Shown: piece by piece, positions 34,160 through 42,722 of the stretch
How the letters are laid out: each line of letters opens with the position of its first letter
How positions within the stretch are numbered: the stretch's first letter is position 1
Assembly: GCA_023390775.1 (NCBI GenBank)
Contig: JAEWCF010000062.1
Coordinates: forward strand, 1 to 64,000
Direction: 5' to 3'
From: Bacteroidota bacterium
GTDB taxonomy: Bacteria > Bacteroidota > Bacteroidia > Flavobacteriales > Flavobacteriaceae
Length of the DNA stretch: 64,000 bases
Position numbers and translations under genes: made by a program
Notes under the pieces: model-generated
Databases searched by the model: none
What the model was told of the DNA's origin: nothing
Seen by the model: the letters and a program-made list of their open reading frames with translations, nothing else

Positions 34160-35410
34160 CTACATCCCCGTCCGGATCGCTTCAACCGGGTCGAGCCTCG
34201 ACGCCGAAATGGCCGGAAGGATTCCCGAGATCAGGCCAATGGCCGCTGCCAGTCCCGTACCGAGGATGATGTTGCCCATCCCCAAAACAAATTCGAATTC
34301 GAGGGCCTTGGTAAGGATGAGGGTAATGAGCCACACGAGCAGGATTCCGATGATCCCGCCAATGACCGATAGGATCACCGCCTCGAAAAGGAACTGGAAC
34401 AGGATAAACTTGTTTTTGGCGCCGAGCGATTTCTGGATTCCGATAAGATTGGTGCGTTCGCGAACCGAGACGAACATGATGTTCGCGATCCCAAATCCAC
34501 CCACGAGCAGCGAAAAACCGGCAATGATCCAGCCCATTACGTTCATCTGGCCGACGATACCGTCGATCAGGTCGGTGAAGCCGGAAAGGATGTTGATGAA
34601 GAAGTTGTCGATTTCCTCGGTGCGGACGCCGCGTGCATTGCGGAGTTTTTGCGCGATGTCGCCCTTGAATGCATCGATATCGATTCCCTTTTCAGGCTTG
34701 ATGATGATGACCGGAAGCATCATCTCGGTATTGTCGCCGTACATGCGCCGAAGGAAATTGGACGGCAAAAAAGCCGAGGTATCGTTGCTCTCGCCAAACA
34801 TGCCCGCGCCCTGTTTCTTGGTGACCCCGATCACGTTGAAGCGCTGGCCATAGACGCGCACAACCTTGCCGATTGGATCGCTGTCGCCGAACAAATTTTT
34901 GGCCACCTCGAAGCCCAGAACGATTACCGAGGCACCCGAATTGGACTCGGATTCATTGAAAAAGCGCCCTTCCTCAAATTCCAGTGTCTGAATATCGGTA
35001 AACTCATGCGTGACCGGAACCATGTTGACGTTGTTGGCGGTCTGGTCCTCGTACTTGATGTTCTCGGCCTTGGTGAAATACTGGAAACAGAGGTGTTGCG
35101 CATCGGGGAGCGACTTGCTCAAATATTGGTACTCTTCGTAGGTAACATCTGGAAATTGCTCGGTTTTCCACTGGGGGATTTCGGAAGGGCCGAAGGAAAC
35201 CCTCGTAAGGTAAATCGTATTCTTGTCGAGGCTGCTCAGGTCTTTCTTGATTTTTCGGTCAAGCGAATCGACGGCCGCGAGAACGGCGATGATCGAGAAA
35301 ATACCGATGGTAACGCCCAAAAGCGAGAGAAGCGTACGCAATTTATTGTTCCGCAATGCGTTTATTGCGAAACTGAAACTTTCCCGTAAAAGCCTTAAAT
35401 AAACTACCAT
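34160..35410 (-). CDS. ABC transporter permease, MacB/FtsX type
   Basis: 416 residues from ATG 35410, giving the usual start VVYLRLLRESFSFAINALRN. One N-terminal membrane helix (LRTLLSLLGVTIGIFSIIAV), a large periplasmic MacB core domain (about 55-275), then three helices of the FtsX domain (GWIIAGFSLLVGGFGIANIM, the next about ten residues past an RERTNLIGIQKSLGA loop) and the end ASRLDPVEAIRTGM, all typical of MacB-type mechanotransmission pumps. No ATPase gene adjoins it here. The cargo is unknown. Confidence 0.9.
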   Translation of the reverse strand: MVVYLRLLRESFSFAINALRNNKLRTLLSLLGVTIGIFSIIAVLAAVDSLDRKIKKDLSSLDKNTIYLTRVSFGPSEIPQWKTEQFPDVTYEEYQYLSKSLPDAQHLCFQYFTKAENIKYEDQTANNVNMVPVTHEFTDIQTLEFEEGRFFNESESNSGASVIVLGFEVAKNLFGDSDPIGKVVRVYGQRFNVIGVTKKQGAGMFGESNDTSAFLPSNFLRRMYGDNTEMMLPVIIIKPEKGIDIDAFKGDIAQKLRNARGVRTEEIDNFFINILSGFTDLIDGIVGQMNVMGWIIAGFSLLVGGFGIANIMFVSVRERTNLIGIQKSLGAKNKFILFQFLFEAVILSVIGGIIGILLVWLITLILTKALEFEFVLGMGNIILGTGLAAAIGLISGILPAISASRLDPVEAIRTGM

Positions 35411-35519
35411 GGTTACCGCTTGTAAAATTGACGTTTTTTTTCGCAAAAACCTAATGCAGAATTCAACGAATCCTCCAATTTTTACCAGCTTACCGGCCGG
35501 CCTTTCGCTGTAAAAAATT

Positions 35520-35527
35520 TACTTTTG
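35520..35527 (+). promoter_or_regulatory. Putative purH -7 box
   Basis: TACTTTTG, 18 bases before the purH ATG, fits TAnnTTTG. No clear -33 TTG at the standard spacing. Confidence 0.5.
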
Positions 35528-35545
35528 CAGCCAAACAACACAACC

Positions 35546-37072
35546 ATGGAACAAGCAAAAAAAATTAATTCGGCACTGGTCTCCGTTTACGCCAAGGACG
35601 GGCTGGAACCCATCGTCAAAAAATTGCACGTCGAGGGCGTCAAATTCTATTCGACGGGCGGTACGCAGCAATTCCTTGAATCGCTCGAGATCCCGGTAAC
35701 TCCCGTCGAGGAGGTCACCTCCTACCCGTCCATCCTCGGGGGCCGCGTCAAGACCCTGCACCCAAAAGTTTTCGGGGGGATCCTCAACCGACAGGACCAT
35801 CAGGGCGATATCGCCGAGATGCAACAATACGAAATCCCGCAAATCGACCTGGTCATCGTCGACCTTTATCCGTTTGAAGATACCGTGGCGTCCGGCGCAT
35901 CTGAGGCTGACATCATTGAGAAGATCGACATCGGCGGGATTTCATTGATCCGTGCCGCCGCAAAAAATTTCAATGACACGGTCATCCTTTCGTCCAAAGC
36001 TGATTATGCGCCCTTTATGCAGATTCTCGACAATCAGGGCGCAATGACTACTCTGGATCAACGCAAATCCTTTGCCGTCAGGGCCTTCCACACGTCGTCG
36101 CATTACGACGGCGCGATCTTTTCGCACTTCAACTCGTCTGAAGATGTCCTGAAAATCAGCGACTCGCGCGCGATGCCCCTTCGCTATGGGGAAAATCCGC
36201 ACCAGAAGGGCGCTTTTTACGGAGACTTCGACGCGATGTTCGACAAACTGCACGGCAAGGAACTGTCCTATAACAATTTGCTCGACGTGGACGCCGCGGT
36301 AAACCTGATCCTTGAATTCCGGGATGGCGAACCGACATTTGCGATCCTCAAGCACAACAACGCCTGTGGATTGGCCACGCGTAAGACTGTTAAGGAAGCA
36401 TATCTCGCGGCCCTTGCGGGTGATCCCACATCGGCTTTCGGGGGAGTGCTGATCTCAAACCAAACCATCGACGCGCCGGCAGCCGAAGAGATCAATCAAC
36501 TCTTCTGCGAGGTTGTCATCGCGCCCGAATTTGACAGGGAAGCCGTCGAAATTCTGTCGTCAAAGAAAAATCGCATCCTGCTGGTCCAAAAGCTGTGGGA
36601 TATGCCCTCCCAACAGGTGCGAACCTGCCTGAACGGGTATCTGGTACAGGACCGCAATGACAAAACCGATTCGGCTGCGGATTTGAGGACGGTAACCGAA
36701 ATGGCGCCGACCGATTCGGAAACCCGCGACCTCCTGTTCGCTTCAAAAATCTGCAAGAACACCAAATCAAATACGATCGTCCTGGCCAAAGACCAGACGC
36801 TGATTGCCTCCGGAACGGGTCAGACCTCGCGGGTCGACGCCTTGCGGCAGGCCATCGAAAAGGCGAACTCATTTGGATTTTCGCTTGAAGGCGCGGTGAT
36901 GGCGAGCGACGCGTTTTTCCCCTTTCCCGACTGCGTGGAAATTGCGCACGGGGCGGGCATAACCGCTGTCATTCAGCCGGGTGGATCGATAAAAGACGAG
37001 CTCAGCATCGACTTCTGCAACAAAAATAAAGTTGCGATGGTATTTACCGGCACCCGTCATTTCAAACATTAA
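35546..37072 (+). CDS. purH: Bifunctional AICAR transformylase / IMP cyclohydrolase
   Basis: Last two steps of IMP synthesis. 508 residues from ATG 35546; the start at 35525 is not an ATG and would lie in the promoter. The N-terminal cyclohydrolase (MGS-like) domain has SALVSVYAKDGLEPIVKKL, FYSTGGT and GRVKTLHPKVFGGIL; the C-terminal transformylase has LRYGENPHQKGAFYG, the Lys-His pair in LKHNNACG, and SDAFFPFPDCVE. The mreB-rodA cluster follows, an order conserved in Flavobacteria. Confidence 0.96.
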   Translation: MEQAKKINSALVSVYAKDGLEPIVKKLHVEGVKFYSTGGTQQFLESLEIPVTPVEEVTSYPSILGGRVKTLHPKVFGGILNRQDHQGDIAEMQQYEIPQIDLVIVDLYPFEDTVASGASEADIIEKIDIGGISLIRAAAKNFNDTVILSSKADYAPFMQILDNQGAMTTLDQRKSFAVRAFHTSSHYDGAIFSHFNSSEDVLKISDSRAMPLRYGENPHQKGAFYGDFDAMFDKLHGKELSYNNLLDVDAAVNLILEFRDGEPTFAILKHNNACGLATRKTVKEAYLAALAGDPTSAFGGVLISNQTIDAPAAEEINQLFCEVVIAPEFDREAVEILSSKKNRILLVQKLWDMPSQQVRTCLNGYLVQDRNDKTDSAADLRTVTEMAPTDSETRDLLFASKICKNTKSNTIVLAKDQTLIASGTGQTSRVDALRQAIEKANSFGFSLEGAVMASDAFFPFPDCVEIAHGAGITAVIQPGGSIKDELSIDFCNKNKVAMVFTGTRHFKH

Positions 37073-37078
37073 TTTACT

Positions 37079-37086
37079 TAACTTTG
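37079..37086 (+). promoter_or_regulatory. Putative mreB -7 box
   Basis: TAACTTTG, 40 bases before the mreB ATG, matches TAnnTTTG exactly. No clear -33 TTG at the standard spacing. Confidence 0.5.
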
Positions 37087-37126
37087 TGCGTTAAAAATTC
37101 TTTAATTCCTAAACCCCGAACTTGCT

Positions 37127-38155
37127 ATGGGATTCTTTGATTTCATGACCGAGGATATCGCGATTGACCTCGGTACTGCCAACACGCTTATCATCCACAA
37201 TGACAAGGTGGTTATCGACAGTCCGTCAATCGTGGCGCGGGACCGAGTATCGGGAAAAATCACGGCCGTGGGGAAGGAAGCGAATCTCATGCAGGGCAAG
37301 ACGCACGAGAACATCAAGACCATCCGCCCCTTGAAGGATGGGGTTATCGCCGATTTCGACGCGAGCGAAAAGATGATCAACATGTTCATCAAGAGCATTC
37401 CGGCTCTTAAGAAAAGGATGTTCACACCGGCACTTCGCATGGTGGTTTGCATCCCGTCGGGGATTACCGAGGTTGAGATGCGCGCGGTCAAGGAATCGTG
37501 CGAGCGGGTGAACGGCAAGGAAGTTTACCTGATACACGAACCGATGGCAGCCGCGATCGGGATCGGGATCGACATCATGCAGCCAAAGGGAAATATGATC
37601 GTCGACATCGGCGGGGGAACTACCGAGATTGCGGTCATCGCCCTGGGCGGAATCGTCTGCGACAAGTCGGTCAAGATTGCCGGCGACGTTTTCACCAATG
37701 ACATTGTTTACTATATGCGGACGCAGCACAACCTCTTCGTGGGGGAAAGCACGGCCGAAAAGATAAAGATCACCATCGGTGCGGCCACCGAGGACCTCGA
37801 TACGCCGCCTGAAGACATGAGCGTCCAAGGCCGTGACCTTTTGACCGGAAAGCCAAAACAGGTCGAGGTTTCTTTCAGGGAAATCGCCAAAGCGCTCGAC
37901 AAATCCATCCAGCGCATCGAGGACGCGATCATGGAGACGCTTTCGCAGACTCCACCCGAGCTCGCCGCCGATATCTACAACACCGGAATTTACCTGGCCG
38001 GCGGAGGCTCGATGCTTCGCGGCCTGGATAAACGCATCTCGCAAAAAACCGACCTTCCCGTCTACATTGCCGAAGACCCGCTCCGTGCGGTGGTGCGCGG
38101 TACCGGGATGGCACTCAAAAATATCCCGAAGTTCAGGAGCATCCTGATTAAATAA
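37127..38155 (+). CDS. mreB: Rod shape-determining protein MreB
   Basis: Actin-like filament protein that steers side-wall peptidoglycan synthesis. 342 residues with the actin-fold nucleotide motifs: IDLGTANTLI (phosphate 1, about 11-20), VDIGGGTTEIAVIALGG (phosphate 2), and TGIYLAGGGSMLRGLDKRI (adenosine). An amphipathic N-terminus MGFFDFMTEDIAI is present. Normal length. First gene of mreB-mreC-mreD-mrdA-rodA, all on this strand with short gaps or overlaps. Confidence 0.97.
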   Translation: MGFFDFMTEDIAIDLGTANTLIIHNDKVVIDSPSIVARDRVSGKITAVGKEANLMQGKTHENIKTIRPLKDGVIADFDASEKMINMFIKSIPALKKRMFTPALRMVVCIPSGITEVEMRAVKESCERVNGKEVYLIHEPMAAAIGIGIDIMQPKGNMIVDIGGGTTEIAVIALGGIVCDKSVKIAGDVFTNDIVYYMRTQHNLFVGESTAEKIKITIGAATEDLDTPPEDMSVQGRDLLTGKPKQVEVSFREIAKALDKSIQRIEDAIMETLSQTPPELAADIYNTGIYLAGGGSMLRGLDKRISQKTDLPVYIAEDPLRAVVRGTGMALKNIPKFRSILIK

Positions 38156-38213
38156 TTGAGGCAAAACCCGTCAGGGAATTGGATTTTAGGATTGGAACAT
38201 ACCCGAAAGGCAG

Positions 38214-39041
38214 ATGCAGCAAATTTTTAATTTCATCTTTAAAAACAGTACCAAGCTACTGTTTTTGCTGCTTTTAGGTATCTCGTTGACGCTGACGGTC
38301 CAATCGCATTCCTACCATCGGAGCAAGGTGATCTCCTCGGCTAATTTTTTGACCGGAGGCGTCTATGAACAGGTCAACTCGGTGAGCGAATACCTCCGAC
38401 TGAAGGATGAAAACGAAATCCTGGCGAAGGAAAACGCGCGTCTCAAGGGTTTGCTTTTCAATGTTTCGGATTCGGTGGCCGTGAAGATGTACGACACGAT
38501 CCGCGGTGTCCGAAAGACGGATCTTATCGTTTCCAAGGTCATCCACAACTCCTACAACGTATTTGAAAATTACCTGACGCTCAACAGCGGCGCCATAGAT
38601 GGTGTCCGGCCGGATATGGGAGTCGTGAATTCATCCGGGATCATCGGCATCGTGGATAAGGTTTCCAAAAACTATTCGACGGTCATCTCGATCCTCAATA
38701 CCAAATCGCAGATCAACGCCAAGATCAAGAAATCGAACCACTTCGGGTCCTTGATCTGGAACGGAAAGAGCACGGGCTTCGTGCAGCTCATCGATGTTCC
38801 GCGGCTCGCTTCGGTGCGCAAGGGTGACACGATCGTGACCGGCGGGCAATCGGTAATTTTCCCGGAAAACATCGGCATCGGAACCATCGACAAAATCTAC
38901 ATCGACAACGAGACCAACTACTATACGATCAATGTCAGGCTCTTTAACGACATGACCAACCTTGGCCACGTCTACATCATCAAGAGCAAGGACCGCGAGG
39001 AAATCATTAACCTGGAAACGGCGACCAAAGGCGATGAATAG
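38214..39041 (+). CDS. mreC: Rod shape-determining protein MreC
   Basis: Periplasmic elongasome organiser. 275 residues: one membrane helix (LLFLLLLGISLTLTVQ, about 14-29), a coiled coil (about 55-80, YLRLKDENEILAKENARLKG), then the two beta domains with NSGAIDGVRPDMGVV and the C-terminal GDTIVTGGQSVIFPENIGIG. Overlaps mreD by eight bases. Confidence 0.93.
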   Translation: MQQIFNFIFKNSTKLLFLLLLGISLTLTVQSHSYHRSKVISSANFLTGGVYEQVNSVSEYLRLKDENEILAKENARLKGLLFNVSDSVAVKMYDTIRGVRKTDLIVSKVIHNSYNVFENYLTLNSGAIDGVRPDMGVVNSSGIIGIVDKVSKNYSTVISILNTKSQINAKIKKSNHFGSLIWNGKSTGFVQLIDVPRLASVRKGDTIVTGGQSVIFPENIGIGTIDKIYIDNETNYYTINVRLFNDMTNLGHVYIIKSKDREEIINLETATKGDE

Positions 39042-39540
39042 CACCATTATAGTCAATATCGTCCGGTTCATCCTGCTGCTGGCGGCTCAGGTGGTGATTT
39101 TCAACAACTTCAATATCCTGGGGTTCATCAACCCGTTCCCCTACATCCTGTTCCTTATCCTCTATCCGGTGGACGGCAACAAGGCGGGGCTGATGGCGGC
39201 CGGTTTCGCAATGGGGATCATCATGGATATGTTCGCAAATTCGGGGGGCGTGCATGCGGCCTCGTGCGTCGTATTGGCCTATGCCAGGCCGGCGATTTTT
39301 AAGTTTTCGTTCGGGCTCAGTTATGAATATCAAACCATTCGCATCAACGATGTCCTGACACCGGAACGGTTTTCCTTCATCCTGATCTCGGTGGTGATCC
39401 ACCATTTTACGCTTTTCGTGCTCGAGGTGTTCAGGCTCAGCAATCTATGGGATATTTTGCTGCGGACGATCCTCAGTACGATCTTCACGATCATCCTTTG
39501 CATTGTGCTGATTTACCTGTTTAAGCCGTCGAGGAGATGA
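39034..39540 (+). CDS. mreD: Rod shape-determining protein MreD
   Basis: Inner-membrane protein of the elongasome. 168 residues from ATG 39034, inside the end of mreC. Five or six hydrophobic helices: IIVNIVRFILLLAAQVVIFN, YILFLILYP, AGLMAAGFAMGIIMDMFA, FILISVVIHHFTLFVLEVF and ILSTIFTIILCIVLIYLF. Its stop overlaps the mrdA start (ATGA). Assignment rests on size, topology and position. Confidence 0.9.
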   Translation: MNSTIIVNIVRFILLLAAQVVIFNNFNILGFINPFPYILFLILYPVDGNKAGLMAAGFAMGIIMDMFANSGGVHAASCVVLAYARPAIFKFSFGLSYEYQTIRINDVLTPERFSFILISVVIHHFTLFVLEVFRLSNLWDILLRTILSTIFTIILCIVLIYLFKPSRR

Positions 39541-41435
39541 GAAAGGTATTGCTTCCATCACTCGTTGTAATTACCGCGGCGCTGTTGGTACTCCGCTTAT
39601 TTTACCTTCAGGTCATCGACGATACGCTGAAGCTGAAATCGGACAACAATGCCATCAAGATCAAGTACGATTATCCCGAGCGCGGTTACATCTACGACCG
39701 CAATGGCAAGCTTCTCGTGGCCAACCAGCCGTCCTACGACATCATGGTTACGCCCCGTGAGATGAAAAACATCGACACGACCGAATTCTGCCAACTGCTC
39801 AACATCACCAAGGAGGACTTCATCAAAAAAATCGAAAAGGCCAAGGTTTACAGCCCGCGGCTCCGGTCGGTCTTCCTGCCGCAACTCAACAAGCGCGAAT
39901 ATGCCGCTTTCCAGGAAAAAATCAGGAAATTTCCGGGATTTGAGATCCAGAAACGTTCGCTCCGTGATTACCAGGTCACCGTTGGGGCAAATGTCTTTGG
40001 CTTCATAACGCAGGTAAACGACGCGATCATCAAGAAAAATCCCTACTACATCAGCGGTGACCTTATCGGACGACAGGGCGTCGAGGAAAGTTATGAGAAC
40101 GTGCTCCGCGGGATCAAGGGCGTCAAATACATCCAGCGCGATAAATTTAACCGGGACATCGGGTCATACAAGGACGGAAAGTTCGATACCATTGCCGTTC
40201 AGGGAGATGACATCCATCTCTCCATCGACCTGACGCTGCAAAAATACGGCGAGGAACTGATGGTGAACAAACGTGGCGGGATCGTGGCCATCGAACCTTC
40301 GAGCGGCGAAATCCTGGCCCTTGTCACGGCGCCCTCGTACGATCCTGCCATTCTTGTTGGACGCCAGCGCTCAAAGAATTACACCGCACTGTACAACGAT
40401 TCGATCGCAAAACCGCTCTACGACCGCGGCCTCCTCGCCGAATATCCGCCGGGCTCGCCGTTCAAGATCCTTACTGGGCTCATCGCATTGCAGGAAGGGG
40501 TGATCGACGTCAATACCGGTTTCATGTGCCACCACGGGTTTAGCTATGCTCGCGGAAGGTTCATGAAGTGCCATGACTCGGGGCTTTCGGTGCTGCACAA
40601 CGGAATCTACAATTCGTGCAACACGTACTTTGCGAGCATCTACATGAAGACGATCAACAAATATGCGAAGCCGGCCGATGGCGTCGACGCCTGGAGCAAC
40701 CACCTGAAGAGTTTCGGGTTGGGGCAATTTATGGGTTACGACCTTCCGACGGGACGGCGGGGCAACCGTCCGACATCCAAGACCTACAAACGGATTTATC
40801 CCAACGGCGGATGGCGGAGCACGACCATCGTCTCCAATGCCATCGGTCAGGGTGAGGTACTCATGACCCCGATCCAATTGGCAAACATGATGGCGGCCGT
40901 GGCCAACCGCGGTTATTATTACACGCCCCACATCATCAAGAAGATCGAAAACCAACCCATCGACAAGAAGTTCCGGACCAAGCATGTCACGACCATTGAC
41001 CGAAAGCATTTTGAACCCGTTATCGCGGGGCTGTTTGACGTCTATAACCTCGGAACGGCCAAGGGGCTTCGCGTCGAGGGAATCGACATCTGCGGAAAGA
41101 CCGGGACCGCCGAGAACTACGCCAAGATCAACGGCAAGCGCACCAAGTTGCAGGACCACTCGATATTTGTAGCGTTCGCGCCAAAGGACAATCCCAAGAT
41201 CGCGATTGCGGTATTTGTCGAGAACGGTTACTGGGGCGCAAGATGGGCCGGACCGATGGCGAGCCTGATGATCGAGAAATACCTGCGCGGCAAGATTTCC
41301 CGCCTCGATCTTGAAAAGCGCATGCTTACCGGATCGCTCCAGGGCGAATATTACAAATATACCCGCATAGGGATTGACACAACGCTTACCAAACCTGTTC
41401 CCGAACCCGTAAACGACGCCGAAGTTGAAAATTGA
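39537..41435 (+). CDS. mrdA: Penicillin-binding protein 2 (elongasome transpeptidase)
   Basis: Class B PBP that crosslinks peptidoglycan during elongation, paired with RodA. 632 residues: membrane anchor at about 5-24 (LPSLVVITAALLVLRLFYLQ), dimerisation domain (YPERGYIYDRNGKLLVANQP), and the transpeptidase domain with catalytic S307 in PGSPFK (SxxK), SCN in YNSCNTYFA, and CGKTGTAENY (KTG). PGSPFK replaces the more usual PGSTFK but keeps Ser and Lys. ATGA overlap with mreD. Confidence 0.95.
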   Translation: MRKVLLPSLVVITAALLVLRLFYLQVIDDTLKLKSDNNAIKIKYDYPERGYIYDRNGKLLVANQPSYDIMVTPREMKNIDTTEFCQLLNITKEDFIKKIEKAKVYSPRLRSVFLPQLNKREYAAFQEKIRKFPGFEIQKRSLRDYQVTVGANVFGFITQVNDAIIKKNPYYISGDLIGRQGVEESYENVLRGIKGVKYIQRDKFNRDIGSYKDGKFDTIAVQGDDIHLSIDLTLQKYGEELMVNKRGGIVAIEPSSGEILALVTAPSYDPAILVGRQRSKNYTALYNDSIAKPLYDRGLLAEYPPGSPFKILTGLIALQEGVIDVNTGFMCHHGFSYARGRFMKCHDSGLSVLHNGIYNSCNTYFASIYMKTINKYAKPADGVDAWSNHLKSFGLGQFMGYDLPTGRRGNRPTSKTYKRIYPNGGWRSTTIVSNAIGQGEVLMTPIQLANMMAAVANRGYYYTPHIIKKIENQPIDKKFRTKHVTTIDRKHFEPVIAGLFDVYNLGTAKGLRVEGIDICGKTGTAENYAKINGKRTKLQDHSIFVAFAPKDNPKIAIAVFVENGYWGARWAGPMASLMIEKYLRGKISRLDLEKRMLTGSLQGEYYKYTRIGIDTTLTKPVPEPVNDAEVEN

Positions 41436-41436
41436 A

Positions 41437-42693
41437 ATGAAGAACCAGAGCGTAAAGAACAACATTGACTGGATCAGTGTGTTCATCTATGTCGCGCTCG
41501 TGGTCATGGGCTGGCTCAACATCTACTCGTCCTCGCTGTCGCTTGAGGGCAGTGGCGCTTTTGATTTTGGGCAGATCTACGGCAAGCAGTTGCTCTTTAT
41601 CATGTTTACCGTGCCCCTGATTTTCGTTGTGCTATCGGTGGAGGCGAAATTTTATGAAAAATACGCTAGTATCCTTTTTGCCATCGCGCTTGTGGCATTG
41701 CTTGGGTTGTTTTTTTTCGGGAAAACGATCGCCGGGCAACGGTGTTGGTACGCCATCGGGAGCTTTACGATACAACCGTCGGAATTCGCGAAGGCCGCAA
41801 CCGCCCTGGCGTTGGCCAAATACCTGAGCGATGTTCAGATCAACCTCCGTGATTGGGGAAAACAGGCGATAGCCCTGCTGATCATGGGCCTTCCGATCCT
41901 TTTGATCCTTCCCCAGCCCGATCCCGGAAGCGCGCTGATCTATTCGGTATTCATTTTAGTGCTTTACCGCGAAGGTCTCCCGGAATGGTACATCTGGACG
42001 GGATTTGTCGCCATCGTCCTTTTCATGCTCGCGCTCATACTCGAGCCGTACGTCATCATACTGCTGGCCGCAGTCGCCATCGCGATACAATATTTCTACA
42101 GCCGGATCATTAACCGCAACATTATCGCGAGCGCCATCATATTGGTGCTGATCTCCGGGTTCGTTTTTTCGGTGGATTACGTATTTGAGAATGTCTTCAA
42201 GCAGCACCACCGCGACCGTTTCAACATCCTTCTGGGCAAAGAGGTCGATCTTAAGGGCGTCGGATACAATACCAACCAATCGGAAATTGCGGTGGGATCC
42301 GGGGGATGGTTCGGCAAGGGATTTCTCGAGGGCACCCAGACCAAGGGCGGTTTTGTGCCCGAACAGCACACCGATTACATTTTTACGACCGTTGGCGAGG
42401 AATGGGGATTTGTGGGTTCTCTTGTGGTCATCGCGCTTTTCGTAACGCTTATCCTTCGCATCGTCTATCTTGCCGAGCGCCAAAAGACCAAATTCAGCCG
42501 CGTTTACGGCCATTGCGTCGGCGCGATCCTCTTCATTCACTTTTTTGTGAACATTGCGATGGTGGTTGGGATTTTCCCGACGATCGGCGTTCCGTTACCG
42601 CTATTCTCTTACGGGGGTTCAGGATTGTGGGCCTTTACGATTTTGCTATTCATCTTTTTGAAGATGGACGCCAACAAGGTAAACGAGTGGTAA
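41437..42693 (+). CDS. rodA: Rod shape-determining protein RodA (SEDS glycosyltransferase)
   Basis: Polymerises lipid II with PBP2. 418 residues from ATG 41437, two bases after the mrdA TGA; a TTG at 41425 is also in frame. About ten membrane helices and the SEDS signatures: IQPSEFAKAATALALAKYL, LPILLILPQPDPGSALIYS (with the catalytic-loop Asp region), PEQHTDYIFTTVGEEWGFVG and IGVPLPLFSYGGSG. Last gene of the shape operon. Confidence 0.95.
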   Translation: MKNQSVKNNIDWISVFIYVALVVMGWLNIYSSSLSLEGSGAFDFGQIYGKQLLFIMFTVPLIFVVLSVEAKFYEKYASILFAIALVALLGLFFFGKTIAGQRCWYAIGSFTIQPSEFAKAATALALAKYLSDVQINLRDWGKQAIALLIMGLPILLILPQPDPGSALIYSVFILVLYREGLPEWYIWTGFVAIVLFMLALILEPYVIILLAAVAIAIQYFYSRIINRNIIASAIILVLISGFVFSVDYVFENVFKQHHRDRFNILLGKEVDLKGVGYNTNQSEIAVGSGGWFGKGFLEGTQTKGGFVPEQHTDYIFTTVGEEWGFVGSLVVIALFVTLILRIVYLAERQKTKFSRVYGHCVGAILFIHFFVNIAMVVGIFPTIGVPLPLFSYGGSGLWAFTILLFIFLKMDANKVNEW

Positions 42694-42695
42694 AG

Positions 42696-42722
42696 AAAAG
42701 CGCCCCTTCCGGAGCGCCTACA
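42696..42722. terminator. Bidirectional terminator between rodA and prc
   Basis: AGCGCCCC-TTCC-GGAGCGCCT forms an imperfect stem between the two convergent stops, with AAAGAAAA on one side (a T-rich tail for the minus strand). Weak U-run for the plus strand. Confidence 0.55.
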